A stretch of 64,000 bases of DNA, from positions 51,150,333-51,214,332 of the forward strand of contig OY282560.1 in NCBI GenBank assembly GCA_958295665.1, in the 5' to 3' direction. Positions 51,051-61,727 of this stretch are shown one piece after another (position 1 is the stretch's first letter; every line of letters begins with the position of its first letter). The translations under genes were made by a program, and so were the position numbers. The notes beneath the pieces were generated by a model. The model made no database searches. It was not told where the DNA came from and was given only the letters and a program-made list of their open reading frames with translations. This stretch comes from Tipula vernalis (Eukaryota > Arthropoda > Insecta > Diptera > Tipulidae).

Positions 51051-51467
51051 ATGTTCAAATTCGTAAGTTAATCATTTTCTTAAATCGAGTCAAATTTAAT
51101 TTTTTTTTTTATATATTTTTAGGTTGCAATTTTATTAGTTGCCGCTGTTATCGTCTCAGCCAAACCAGGAATTGTTGCCCCAATAGCATACAATGCACAA
51201 TTCGTGGCTGCCGCTCCAGCCGTTGTAACAGCAACAAGTTCACAAGTTGTAGCACGTAATTATAATGGATTAGCTGCTGCTCAACTTGTTGCAGCACCAG
51301 TCGCGTATAGTGCACCAGCTGTATCCTATGCAGCACCACTTGCATATTCAGCTTATTCAGCCTATACAGCACCAGTCGCCTATTCAGCATACTCGGCATA
51401 CTCTGCTGCTCCAGTTGCATATGCAGGATACGGTGCTGCACCATTAAAATATACAGCACTTTTGTAA
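51051..51467 (+). CDS. Small secreted Ala/Tyr-rich cuticle-like protein (two exons)
   Basis: Exon 1 is 51051-51062 (ATG plus three codons), ending at GTAAGT. The 60-nt intron 51063-51122 has a T-rich tract and ends TTTTTAG. Exon 2 is 51123-51467, ending TAA. The product is 118 residues. A signal peptide (FKFVAILLVAAVIVSA, cleavage before KPG) precedes a low-complexity mature chain with SSQVVARNYNGLAAAQ and repeated APVAYSAYSAY blocks rich in Ala, Tyr, Ser, Pro and Val. This is the style of low-complexity dipteran cuticular proteins (CPLCA/CPLCP-like), which are secreted into the cuticle and contribute to its structure. No chitin-binding Rebers-Riddiford motif is visible. The ATG with four codons before a short intron is the usual layout of insect cuticle genes. 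It is intact, with a TATA/Inr promoter and a poly(A) signal. The exact family is uncertain. Confidence 0.88.
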
Positions 51468-51536
51468 ATGATTTGAAATGTTAAGGACGACACGGTTTCA
51501 GTATTATACCAAAAATATTCAGCTATATCATTGTAA

Positions 51537-51542
51537 ATTAAA
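51537..51542 (+). terminator. Candidate polyadenylation signal
   Basis: ATTAAA, 70 bases after the stop codon of the cuticle-like gene. It is a common variant of AATAAA. The cleavage site was not determined. Confidence 0.5.
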
Positions 51543-52764
51543 TATTCAGATCATTAAAAATCATTTATGTAGATTGTACGATATGTGTTTTTACGAAGAA
51601 AGAGCACGTGAACATCAATCAATATTTCTTCTCCACCTGTCAATGTTATATTGGTTTGTACAGAAAGTTTCGCTAAAAATAATCAAATTGTGGGCACATC
51701 GGTAAACAACAAATTTCGTTGAAATATTAAATTAATTTTCAGTAATTCAGTTTCCAGTTTTCTATTTTCGACTTTTCTTTTCTTATCGTATGGCGACTTT
51801 GAAATGCCAAAAGGCATTATTTACTGGTTGGTGTATATAATTATTCGGAAAACCACACCCTTCTGCATATTGTCCAACATTGTACATAAGAAAAAGCCTG
51901 TAGCTACGCAGCCATCCACGAAATAAAATAAAGCAAGATTAATTTATTTCTATGGAACTGAATAAAACGAAAGTGTTTTCCTGCGGTATGGCAACGGATA
52001 CCATTTTAACATTTGTGTTATTTTGGGCAGATATTTTTGTGTATTTTGGAAATGAATTGTTGACAAATCTGTTTCGATGAATTTCTTTGCTGTTGACATT
52101 ATTTTGAAGTATTTCCCATAACATCTTGAATATATTTTGTGTTTATGATGATAAAAATAAACCATGTTTAAGTTTTTGATGTACGAGAGGGTGAGGGGAG
52201 GGTGGAAATGTTAATCCCACGTCATTCACAAGGGAGTTTGGTTTATCATTAGAGTACGAAGCAACCATAGCCAGCTTAGTTGAGGCCATGAAGCCAAAAT
52301 GTTTCAGATAACATACAATTGTGATTTAAAAATTATAAAATCAAAATTTAATTTCAAATTTCTTTTCTAAAATCACCAACAATATGCTAACGTTTTTATT
52401 CGTCGTTTGATTTTTTAGGAACGACCAGTAACGACTATCTTCAAGCATTTTCTCTACTTGCGAATTAATTTCTGATTTTGTCGAGAGAGGAAGATGGCAG
52501 GGTTTGACATTTGCTGTGAATCGATTTTTAAACGAATACAGTGAAAACCAGTATTAGTAATTTGGAGTTCATATCGTTTGTAACTATTTAACTTTCTAGA
52601 TTACGTATACTGTCTTGTAACAATTTCACAATTTTCTGAGCTTTTGGATTCACACAAACTGTGGCGAACGAGTTAATTATTTGAATAATTGCATCAGCCA
52701 TGTAGACGCCCGGTATTACCATCTGAGAAATATTTATCGTCACGCTTTGATTCAAACCTAATAT
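51543..52764. other. Intergenic DNA, no gene seen
   Basis: AT-rich sequence with only short frames without motifs on either strand. The right end (about 52600-52760) may be further decayed Helitron sequence, but no motif can be read. Confidence 0.5.
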
Positions 52765-53600
52765 TTATGATCCTTTGTGGAAAAACAATTTTGGAATTCT
52801 ATTGTATAAACTTAATGCTTTTACATTTCCAAAAACTCCCTTTTTGGCGATGTCTTCAATAAGTGATTTTAACTTGATGCTGAATACATGCGTTATTAGA
52901 TCCGATCTGTCGCTTGGTTGTTGGCCTTCAAAAAGATTGTTACGAATTTCAGGCCAATTTGGATTGCAAAAAATCGCAATTAGAATAGCTGAGCGACCAA
53001 CAGTATTTCCTAGTTTAATAGCTGCATTGTTCAAATGATCCATTAATCCTCGGTACTACTGTTCTACATGCAAACGTCCCTGTTGATGTCGAGCGAAATT
53101 AAGATTATTCGCCTCGACTTGAAGGTGTGAGTCTACAGCCCATATAATATCGAATTGAAGCGATCAACTCTAACAGCTATTTGAGCGACTTTCCACTTAA
53201 GTAGCGTTATTTGTGTTCTTAATCTACCAGAACAATTATTGAGATTAATTTGCATTTTCGGTTACCAACCTGTTTCAACGTAAGGATAAAATAGAACATT
53301 TATCGTGGGATCTAAATGTGGACTCATAATGTTTAAATTCATCAACGGTTGTGTTGCTTCTCGTGGATATTCTCGATAATCTCGTTCAAAGATATGAAGA
53401 ATGATTGTTAGAAGCAGCTCGCTGTTGCTCCTCTGGCTCTACTTCACCAAGCATGCGATAAGCTTTTGCGTAAACGTTGTTTTGTCGAATTAAGTGGTTT
53501 AAATTCTGAATAACATTGACGTTAAGTCGTTGACTTGCTGAACGTTGCATTCGATCAACATTTGCCATTGCGGACTCGACGACGTAAAATTGAGCATATT
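52765..53600 (-). pseudogene. Relic of a second, classical-type Helitron Rep
   Basis: The frame 53043-52765 reads LMDHLNNAAIKLGNTVGR, then FCNPNWPEIRNNLFEGQQPS and DRSDLITHVF. These are diagnostic blocks of the Helitron_like_N domain (CNPNWPEI, QQPSDRPDL). Just upstream in another frame is a block reading LQVEANNLNFARHQQGRLHV. At 53568-53386 a further block has NVIQNLNHLIRQNNVYAKAY and RMLGEVEPEEQQRA. The order is correct for a Helitron N-terminus, but about 250 bp between blocks is unreadable. The HUH motif and the helicase are missing. The blocks differ from those of the Helentron at 34-41 kb, so this is a different lineage. No Helitron ends were recognised. Confidence 0.82.
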
Positions 53601-54202
53601 GACAGTGCGATGATAAATTTGTATCGAAATTCGTAATGTTAGTTTTTGAAGTGGAAATTATTGGTATTGAAAGGTCTGATTATTATCGTTCTGATAGAAT
53701 AGAAATAATTTGATCGTCATATGAATAGAATTAATTGGATGCAGCAATAAATATTTTGAAGTTTCATTGCTATACCCTTATGGGTTCTCGGTGAAGTTAT
53801 TATTTCTAGATTGAAGTTGCGTTTTATTGGATTTTTCATGAGATCGACAAACACTTACGTTTGTGATTCCTAAACTTTTTACAATAATCACTTGGATAAG
53901 AGATTTGGTTAATGTTTAGTTTTGAGTTTGTGCGAGAGATCGTGTAGGAAATAGTCGATTATTAATAAAAGTTGAACTGGTATAGAATGAAAGTTTTATT
54001 TCAAGTTGGAATATGGTAAATTGTTGAATTTTAGAATAACGATTAAAGCAATTAAGTGCGATATGACCAATTTTAAAACAAATCTTGCACTTAACAGGAT
54101 GTTGAGTAGTCTAACATTGATTGGAGTTGGGTTGGGTTTGGTTTTTGACAAAAAAAGGAAAACGTATACGTACACGATTCTAATAAGAAAATAAAAACTC
54201 TA
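53601..54202. other. Intergenic DNA, no gene seen
   Basis: AT-rich. One 62-codon plus-strand frame (54006-54194) has no recognisable motif and is not called. It ends where the second foldback-like element begins. Confidence 0.5.
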
Positions 54203-55236
54203 GAGGATTCCAATTAAAATGTAAATGGATTAGTAATTTTCAATAAACCTTTCGAGTATTTTCTATTATGGGCAAAATATACAAGCTCTGCTTTGGGCAT
54301 GGTTCGGCTATATAGGTCGTTTAAGTTTGTGTCTTTCGCACAATATCCAAACGCAGCCTTTTCAAAATGTAGGATTTGGAATCTTGTTAATGGCAGTTTT
54401 CCACTCAAACAATATTGAGTATTTTCTATTGACGGTCCATTAACAGGTACTCCCAAAGATTTGGGAAAATTTAGGCTGTATATGTCATATAAGCCAAGGT
54501 ATGGGGCTTACTATCTAGAAGAATTTTTTTCGAAACGTAGGATTTGGATGGCAGTTTGCACTTAAAATATTGAGTATTTTCCATTAACAAACAAGCACTC
54601 CCAGAGATTTAGGCCAAGCTCGGCTGTATAGGTATTATTAACTAAGGTAAGGGCACATTATCCAGAAGAAGTTTTTTCGAAACGGAGCATTTGTGACCTT
54701 GTTAATGGCAGCTTTACACTTAAGATATTGAGTATTTTCTATTGATGGCACATTAACAAGCACTCCCAGAGATTTGGGCAAGGTTCGGCTATATAGGTCA
54801 TATAAGCCAAGGTAAGGGGAGCATTATCCAGAAGAAATTTTTTCGAAATGGAGCGTTTTGAAACTTGGTAATAGGAGTTTTGCATTTAAAATATTGAGCA
54901 TTTTCAGGTATTGCGTGTTAATGGGCCATCAAAAGAAAATATTCAATATTTTAAGTGGAAAACTGCCATTACCAAGATTCCAAATTCTTCGTTTCTAAAA
55001 AACCTCTTCTGGATAATTTGCCTCGTACTTTGGCTTAAATGACCTATATAGCCGAACCTAGCCCAAATCTCGGGGAGTGCTTGTTAATGGGCGAACAGTA
55101 GAAAATACTCAAGATTTTAAGTGCAAAACTATGCCATTAACAGGGTTCCAAATCCTCCGTTTCGAAAAAACCTCTTCTTCTAAGCTTTACATGGAAACAC
55201 TCATTCATTTTCATTTTAATTGGAATCTAAAACCAT
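54203..55236. mobile_element. Foldback-like element with ~168-bp sub-repeats (second)
   Basis: The outer ends are inverted: GATTCCAATTAAAATG near 54208 against CATTTTAATTGGAATC near 55212-55227. The left arm holds about four tandem units of roughly 150-185 bp. Each contains TTGTTAATGGCAG, AATATTGAGTATTTTC, CACTCCCAGAGATTTGGG, CGGCTATATAGGTCATATAA and TATCCAGAAGAA. The right arm has about one and a half units in reverse. The inversion centre lies at about 54906-54934, flanked by ATTTTAAATGCAAAACT-type complementary arms. No protein is encoded. It shares design, but not sequence, with the element at 41931-44948. Confidence 0.78.
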
Positions 55237-55368
55237 GTTTTAGTTTGGATGTATTTTGTTTGGAATCAAATAATTACCCTTTTTTAATTATTAGTTAGAA
55301 ACTTAGTGGAAAGAAATCGCTCAGTTCATGAGTATTTCTAATACATACAGAGTAAACTTAGTTCTGAC

Positions 55369-55735
55369 TTAGTCAGAAGCTTCACGTCGGTCTCTAGCTA
55401 ATAATGCTTGTGGGCCCTGATGCATATATCTGTAATGATAAAAACATAGGAGATTGTTAGGATGTGGATGATTGGACGGGAGAACAATAGGATGCTTGGA
55501 TGTACAGGATAAATTAGATTTATCAAGGCGACCACCAACACAAATAATATTTGTATCGTCTAGGAATGGAGATAAGTTAATAAGATGACTTTTTCGTGAG
55601 ATGAAACGTCCCTTCTGCAAATGAACGATTTCAATAAGCCTGGCGTTGTTGAGTTCATTAGTTGAGAGTTCATTAATGAGTATTTCTAACGGACCTTGCA
55701 TTATCAAGAAATCGACAAATATAATCAATCAATCT
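55369..55735 (-). pseudogene. Pao integrase N-terminal zinc-finger fragment
   Basis: A 119-codon frame ends in LSPFLDDTNIICVGGRLDK, then HPIVLPSNHPH and CFYHYRYMHQGPQALLA. This is the HHCC-type zinc-binding start of a Pao integrase (VGGRL, HPIILP, HH...H.G). It is cut off at 55369. Its upstream side meets the 3' end of the LINE at about 55736. Beyond the LINE, minus-strand Pao sequence resumes at 59391, so this is probably the distal half of the same disrupted element. Confidence 0.8.
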
Positions 55736-55830
55736 GTTTGAAGCACCTGGTGGCCAAAAAGGGTGCTGAACTCGTTTCGTATGTCACAGTTTTGATCTTA
55801 ACAGGTTGAAGAAGTTTGTGTCCTCCGGTG

Positions 55831-56862
55831 CTACCCAAATCTTACGATAGATCTTTTATTATTATTGATTGAAGGCCCATGCGGGCGATAAGCACTGCGA
55901 CCTAAAAGATCTATTGTGCTGGACCCTACTAAATTATCCGTCCAGTCAATATTCAGGCTTCTAATGAATCTGATAATATTACTGGCCGGTAAAAGATACA
56001 TACTATCTGGGACCATTGTTCTCCCTCCTAGATGTTGCAGTCTTTGCAGGAAAATAACAGGGCATTGGCACAGAACATATTCCGCTGATTCCGCTTCCAG
56101 ATCGAAGAAGCGGCATCCATCTGTCGTACTTAAACGCATCTTCTTAAGGTGATACATTAAGGGGACATGGCTTGTGAGGAAGCCAGTAAGCAGCCTTAAC
56201 TCTGGTTTCCTAAGTTCAAGATACTCCTTAACCCTGACAGACGAAGGTGATTTAAAATTCTTCGCCTGTCGCAAACCTGGAATTCTGCGCCAGTAGGAGG
56301 GATTTTGAACATCCTCCCAGCGTTTTACCGCTGCTCTAAGGTATCCCTTAGTGAAGCCGCAGAATAGTTCTGGTGCAATAAACGGAGAGGCAGAACCCTC
56401 ACGGGTGAGGAGTATTTCCTCAATACCTTTTTGAAGTAAAGCTGGAAAGATACCATCCCCTCCAGCATATTTGAAAGGTTTGAAAGACCCAATAGCCCAT
56501 TGCATATTGCTGGTTGTGAATATTTTCCCAGAGAGACTCCAGATGCTACTGTGACGCGCATAGGCCACCTCACTTGAGGGATCATGCGGGTCCTCTGGGG
56601 CTCCTGCTACTACTGAATCAAGAAAGTGGGTCTCTAGCAGTACCTCTAAGGTTTCATTCTGGTTTCTAATGAACCTCCCATCTTGCTTCTGGGTAAGTCT
56701 TAAACCATTTGAATGATACCTGGAAAGGGGTTTCTGGAGAAGAGCTGCAGAGGGCAATTCATTGATTCCCTCACAGTAATTTCTCCAGGTCAAGGCCATC
56801 TTGTACTCGCCCCATTCACCGGTGCGTTTAGCCTTGTTCAATAATCTTCTCGATTTTTTCAT
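55831..56862 (-). pseudogene. LINE ORF2: RT start fused by deletion to C-terminal domain
   Basis: A continuous 343-codon frame. Residues 1-150 carry the linker before RT (WRNYCEGINEL, LEVLLETHF) and the first RT block (AIGSFKPFKYAGGDGIFPAL). The chain then jumps within about 20 residues to the C-terminal part: WRRIPGLRQAKNF, ELRLLTGFLTSHVPLMYHL, and a Cys-rich motif in DGCRFFDLEAESAEYVLCQC. The RT palm with FADD and any RNase H are deleted, yet the frame is intact across the junction. It ends near RPHGPSINNN, a tail typical of this LINE type. The product would lack polymerase activity. Confidence 0.85.
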
Positions 56863-57049
56863 CAGTTTACCCAGCGTCCCGTTCCACTAAGGGACCATCT
56901 TTGTGGACTCTCTTCGCTTAACCGGCCAGCTGTTCTCGTAAGCCAAATGTACAGAACTATGCAGCTGGTTTGAACAGATCTCCAAACCATCTGGATACTT
57001 TATGTTCCCCACAACCGAGGGCATTCTGATTCGAGTGAGACTCTATAAG

Positions 57050-57480
57050 AGTCTCTGTCGGTCAGTTTTGGAATTCTGATTTCCTACCGATGCTTGGCCT
57101 CGGCCGCCAAATCGAATCTGATATGCAAATGATCCGATAATGAGGCCTCTTCAGACACATGCCAGTTTTTGACCAAGTCGCTGAAATGCGGCAAGTATCA
57201 AATCTAGGACCCCTTGCCTAATCGCATTTATAAAAGCAGGTTTCCTTCCCCTTTTGACAATATCTACGTCCTACTCCACACCGTGTGGTGCGCGTTTGCA
57301 TTGCACCCTATCAGGTAGGCCAGCCCATTGAGTTTGCTGCCTAACTTCAAGTGGAGGTATTAACTCTGAGTCTCCAGGAAAGTAGGCGGAGGCAATTATA
57401 GCCTCCTGTTTGCTTCTTTCACCTAGAACCTCCACCATTACTGCAACCAAGTCCCTGAAGATGAACTCTGAAATGGGAAT
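57050..57480 (-). pseudogene. LINE ORF2 endonuclease domain remnant
   Basis: From about 57470 leftward a frame reads SEFIFRDLVAVMVEVL, then IIASAYFPGDSELIPPLEV, two conserved blocks of apurinic-like LINE endonucleases. Near 57286-57305 another frame has GCNANAHHTVW, where the family usually has Asp-Ala-Asn-Ala-His-His; the first residue is Asn here. Near 57121-57150 a third frame has the EASLSDHLHI block with the catalytic Asp-His. At least two frameshifts separate these blocks. Confidence 0.8.
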
Positions 57481-57589
57481 AAAATTTAATTGCTAACTTT
57501 CCAAAATAACCGCTCTCAGACTCTTAGTTCCGTTATGATAAATTTTTGGAGATAAAGCTACGACAAAGGACGTCTGAAGACGCCTTTGC

Positions 57590-58960
57590 ATGATGCTGGT
57601 TTATCTGCAGACAAGCGATGTATGCCTTCATTTTTGCGAAGGCCTCTTCAGAAGGCCCTGCTCAGCCTCCTTTTCCACACCGCCACCACCCGCATGCTTT
57701 CTTTGTCCGGCCGATGGCTGACCAATGTCCCCCAATGTGCTGGCTTCTGCTGCCTGAGAGCCTCTAGGCCTCACCAGTGGCTTGAGAGGGGGAAGCCCTT
57801 ATGGGGCCTTCCCCCGTGGAACCTTTGACACCTTCCTCTCTCCCGGGCCGCCACCCCAGTGGTATTGGCTACAGGTGCCACCACCGTAAACTCCACAGGC
57901 TTCACTATTTGGGTCCCGCCCACAGAAGCCGGTTTGACACCACCTTGACCACCCTTGGGATGAAGTTGAACAGTCCTAAACTTGTAGTTGACTTTAAAGC
58001 CAACCCGATTGAGCTTCTCAACTGAAGAGTTGTCCATAGCGAAGGTGCAGAAGGCTGAAGAGCCTTTCGCCTCTCTCCTGATCACTTTCTAGTTGATCGC
58101 TTGCATGCCCTCGTTTTAATATTTGATAAAACCGAAAAGCTTTTCCGTGGGCAGTTCAGCACTATTTGGAAGGTGCCGAACACAATCCTGGCTCGAGGCA
58201 GGTTTTCTGCCTCGGCCACGATCAGCTGTGCACCCTCACATGGCTTGATAGTCCCTATGGCCACCTGAGCCACTGGACAGTGGCCCGGTTAGCGCAGGTT
58301 ACTACCAGCCAACCAGGCCGAAGCTGACTGCCAAGGAACTAAGGTTTAAGCTCCTTGGCCTCTTGTTCTAGCACCTTACCTAAGATGCCTTCCTGGTCAG
58401 CTTCAAGCTGCTCTCCAGTGAGGACAACCTCATGAAAATCAGAGGGCAAGTAACTCCAGACCGGACCGTAGAACCCGATACCACCGGGACAGATTCTTTC
58501 CCCTGACCTTTTTTTGTGCCGGTGGAGTACCCTCATCGGAGGGGATTCTTTTCGACGCTAAGGCCTCAGTGGGAACACAAGTCTCCTTTTATGGCTGAAT
58601 CGCCAGGAGCCTTGTCTCTCTTTCGGGCGTTTCGCCCACCGCAAAAAGCCTCCTATACCGCTATTTCGCGGCTCCACACATTTTCACGCGAGGAGCCGCG
58701 ACAGACTTGTAAATGGTGTTGACCTTACCTTTCGGGTTTTCCCCGACGTCCATGCTCCTCCCTGTTTTCACAGAGGAGATACCCCCACTTACCGGGGCCG
58801 AGTCCTCATCTCCTGAGGTATCCATGTCGGAGTTGAGAACTAATTTCTCAAGCCCCGAAAGGAGCTTCCCATCCGATGGACCACTCATCGAGAGCCCCAC
58901 AGTGGAAAGATGGCCGATGTCCTCGAAAGGCACTGCGGAACTATCGTTGGTACGTGACAT
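57590..58960 (-). pseudogene. LINE ORF1 (gag-like) with DUF4780-like region
   Basis: The likely start is the ATG at 58960 (MSRTNDSSAVPFEDIGHLS), opening an acidic Ser/Gly-rich N-terminus with NSDMDTSGDEDSAPVSGG. After frameshifts, 58536-58339 carries EGILGKVLEQEAKELKP, and 58273-58082 has IGTIKPCEGAQLIVAEAENL and RARIVFGTFQIVLNCP. Segment 58085-57771 has FAMDNSSVEKLNRVGFKVNY followed by a Pro/Gly/Val-rich tail. The order matches the RNA-binding ORF1 with DUF4780 seen in insect LINEs. Four or more breaks make it non-functional. Plus-strand open frames over the same span (57586-59156) are antisense shadows. Confidence 0.7.
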
Positions 58961-59390
58961 CCTTATTTTCAAAATTTTTGTTAGACAATTTATTCCCACG
59001 AGTTGCTGGGAAATTAATGTCACCAGTGGGACACCCAGCTTTACCACATTAAGGCTAAATAAAACTGGAGGGCGCCTGGCATCCAGAGATCGCATACTGG
59101 TTGTACTGATTAACCTATTAGCCATTCATCCATCGGCATATGCTGTTCCACCTTAGATTAGGGTTTCTTATCAAGGATTTCTCCTTTAGCCCCGTGCTTT
59201 AGCCTGTACCAAATGGTCAAAAGTACGAAACGGCTTCCGTTACCGGTGATTGCCAGGAGGAAGCAGTATGTACACTTGTAAATTGTGACCAGGTTATCCC
59301 TTACACAATTGTACCCATCACGCTGGCTGCCTAAAATATGACCAGAACAGCTCCCGTGATGCGCACCCCGATACATACGATACATCTTAG

Positions 59391-60900
59391 ATACATCAAA
59401 TACCACTCGCAGTCTAATAGTTGGGCTCCCGGGCTTCAACACGCAATGGTGTGGAAGAAAGTAAAAATTATCATTAGTGTTGACAAACCTATATGCTCCT
59501 CAATAAATTTGACATATTGATCATGAATGTCAGCGTTCGATTTAATCTTCTTTAAAAATTTAAAAAACCGATTTGTGACAAATACACATACGTACCCCGG
59601 CCTTGATCATCGCGTTTATTTGTTTGGATATAATTCTCCTCACATTTTTGTTCAGACGACTTGTACGCTTCATTGATATATTGTTGATCCGTTATTTTTG
59701 GGGCAGGATATGAACCATGATGGACGTGGAATAACCATTGATTCTAGATAGTAGTGTTATTATGCCGGAAGTACCGCCTCCACATGTCTCCTATTTCACC
59801 AATTGGAGAATGCAATTTGATCCTTTTCACATCTAATTGTGTGACGAATGCCTCTGTTAAGAAGCGTGATTGAGAGCCAGAGTCGGGTAAAACGCTGCAG
59901 TAGAGAGTAACAGAAAACCCTTTGAATTTGCAGTAGGCTTTACGGTTGGATTTACGGAGAGTGATGATAGTTCTGATGAAGAAGTTAATTGTTTCTGCTT
60001 TTCGATTAAAGCTGGAAATGGAGGTTACATTTGCGACATTTATCGGTTATAGAACAGTCCTTGACTTGATGATTTGGATTTAAACAATTAATGCATATTC
60101 CTAGTCGACCTACTTCCGTTTACCGATCCGTCGTTGACAATGTCAAAAATCTAATTGCAACGAAAAATGCCTTGACCCCTGTTTATTTTAGAAAATACAT
60201 TTGTATTTTGGTGCAGCGACCATTGAAGTAGATCTAGTTCGATGAAGTATCAGCTGTGATCTATGATTGCGGGTAATTATTTTTTCTCCTGGAGATCAAG
60301 AAAACAAGCAACTCGTCGAACGTTTCCAGCCTATCATTTGAAGCTTTATTGTTCCAGTTTTCTTGCGTATCAGAGTCTAACTTTGAATATAGTTAATGAA
60401 CTTTAAGATCATCCAACTGCTTGGTTGGTCGACCAAGTGTAGTCAAAGATCGGATATGTGCATTAAAGGTATTAGTTAATTCTCGAAGACACGAGGACCA
60501 TTCGGTTTATCAACCGACTTAAATTGACCAGCATACGAAGATGATTTTGGCAAATAATCCTTTTGTTTGAATAGCGATTAGTTAGAAATTTTACTGCTTC
60601 CGAGTAATTTGCGGGAGTGGTCTCTAAAGATTCAATTGATCTTGTAGCTTCCTTATGAGTCGAGGTTTATAAATAATGGAATTTGGCTAAATCATCCAAA
60701 GCAGGTTTATTGAATTTCGAACTTTAATAAGATTCCATCCACATTGTGAAGTCAAACGAAAATGTTCTCAATTCAATTTTTGGAAGTCTAACCGAAACTG
60801 GTTGAAACTGATGGTTTACAGTACTTTGGTATGAATTTTCTTCTTTAACACGAACGCGTCTTATCAATGGCAACCAAAATAGCGAGTTTCAATTGAAAAT
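59391..60900 (-). pseudogene. Pao gag-protease-RT start, decayed
   Basis: Right to left: a gag block near 60800-60480 (FDFTMWMESY, then NYSEAVKFLTNRYSNKR) and a double knuckle near 60105-60028 (CINCLNPNHQVKDCSITDKC). The aspartic protease active site follows near 59900-59860 (VLPDSGSQSRFLTEAF). A pre-RT block lies near 59700-59590 (INEAYKSSEQKCEENYIQTN, KRDDQGR), and the first RT block near 59460-59400 (LPHHCVLKPGSPTIRLR). Many stops interrupt every frame. The sequence then meets the LINE 5' end. It shares order and orientation with the integrase scrap at 55369-55735. Confidence 0.78.
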
Positions 60901-61727
60901 GCATTTCATGAATATTTGCACGTGTGTCTAGATTGCTTTCGGTTTCATCTAACTCGGTTTTATTTAAACTCAATTCTAAGCCCAGCAAGACGGCAGAATA
61001 TCGTGAGATAACTTGCAGAATATTCGACTAGCGAGTTATCGCAATGTCGCATGCAATTCTCAAATGTTGTCGCCCGTATAACTTTGACCACATGCATGAA
61101 AAACTCGTTATATTGGATTGAGTTTATTCTATAGAATATCTTGAGATTATCTAGCGACAAGTTAAAGAGTGTAACGCTGGATCATGTTAAAATTGCTCTG
61201 CAGTATAACAGGTCTCATTAATCTGTAGATTATCTACAGTTGATCTAAAGCGTATCTCACAGGGTTAAAAATGAGATATTGCTGCGATAATACATTAGTA
61301 ACACTGAAATTTATTCTTTCATTTATCGTATGACACGACACAGGCTATACCTTCGATTATCTTAATTCTATTATCCTACGTTTAACTGGAGCATATCCTT
61401 AGAATATTTAATTGGTTACTAATAAAGCAATGTTTTTAATTATTTGTGTATATACATATGTATATTTAATTAACTTCAATTTATTCATATTATCATATTA
61501 TAAACATTATACTAGGTTTAATGTAATCCAGATATATTCTAACTGGCTGTAGTAAACAAAGTAAATTAATTCAAAAGATTGTTTTTTCATTAAGTTTTTT
61601 CCTTATTTGTTATAGATGATAATATTTGTATATTAAAAAAATTTATATTGATTTCATGAGATTAACATATATGTATATGTATGTATAAAATATAATATAG
61701 CGATGTATATATTGTAAAATAATATTT
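60901..61727. other. AT-rich region, no gene seen
   Basis: The right-hand part (61400-61727) is very AT-rich with TATATGTA-type alternations. A 66-codon minus-strand frame (61160-60960) has no recognisable motif. The region could hold the LTR of the Pao relic or the end of the transposon encoding the neighbouring DUF4806 gene, but no terminal repeat could be identified. Confidence 0.5.

Larger units (their letters stand above)
55736..59390 (-). mobile_element. Non-LTR retrotransposon (LINE), decayed, inside Pao sequence
   Basis: Read right to left, it has a 5' leader (about 59390-58961), ORF1, then ORF2 with endonuclease, an RT start and a C-terminal zinc region, then a short 3' tail. GC content is visibly higher than in the flanks. 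Most of RT and any RNase H are deleted, and stops and shifts are frequent. The DUF4780-like ORF1, the endonuclease type and the LLTG...CRF...CQCP ending suggest the LOA/Jockey-I assemblage; the precise clade is not settled. No clear poly(A) tail or target duplication was identified. Confidence 0.82.

Noticed and set aside
51148..51459. 103-codon minus-strand frame across the cuticle-like gene
   Set aside because: Antisense shadow of a low-complexity coding exon; the plus strand has promoter, signal peptide, intron and poly(A) signal.
52775..53038. 87-codon plus-strand frame
   Set aside because: It mirrors the minus-strand Helitron Rep block, which carries the diagnostic CNPNWPEI and QQPSDR motifs.
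57586..59156. Plus-strand open frames of 60-147 codons
   Set aside because: Antisense to LINE ORF1 in GC-rich DNA; no motifs, and the minus strand shows ordered LINE blocks.
60960..61160. 66-codon minus-strand frame next to the Pao relic
   Set aside because: No recognisable gag or other motif and no supporting signals; likely chance.
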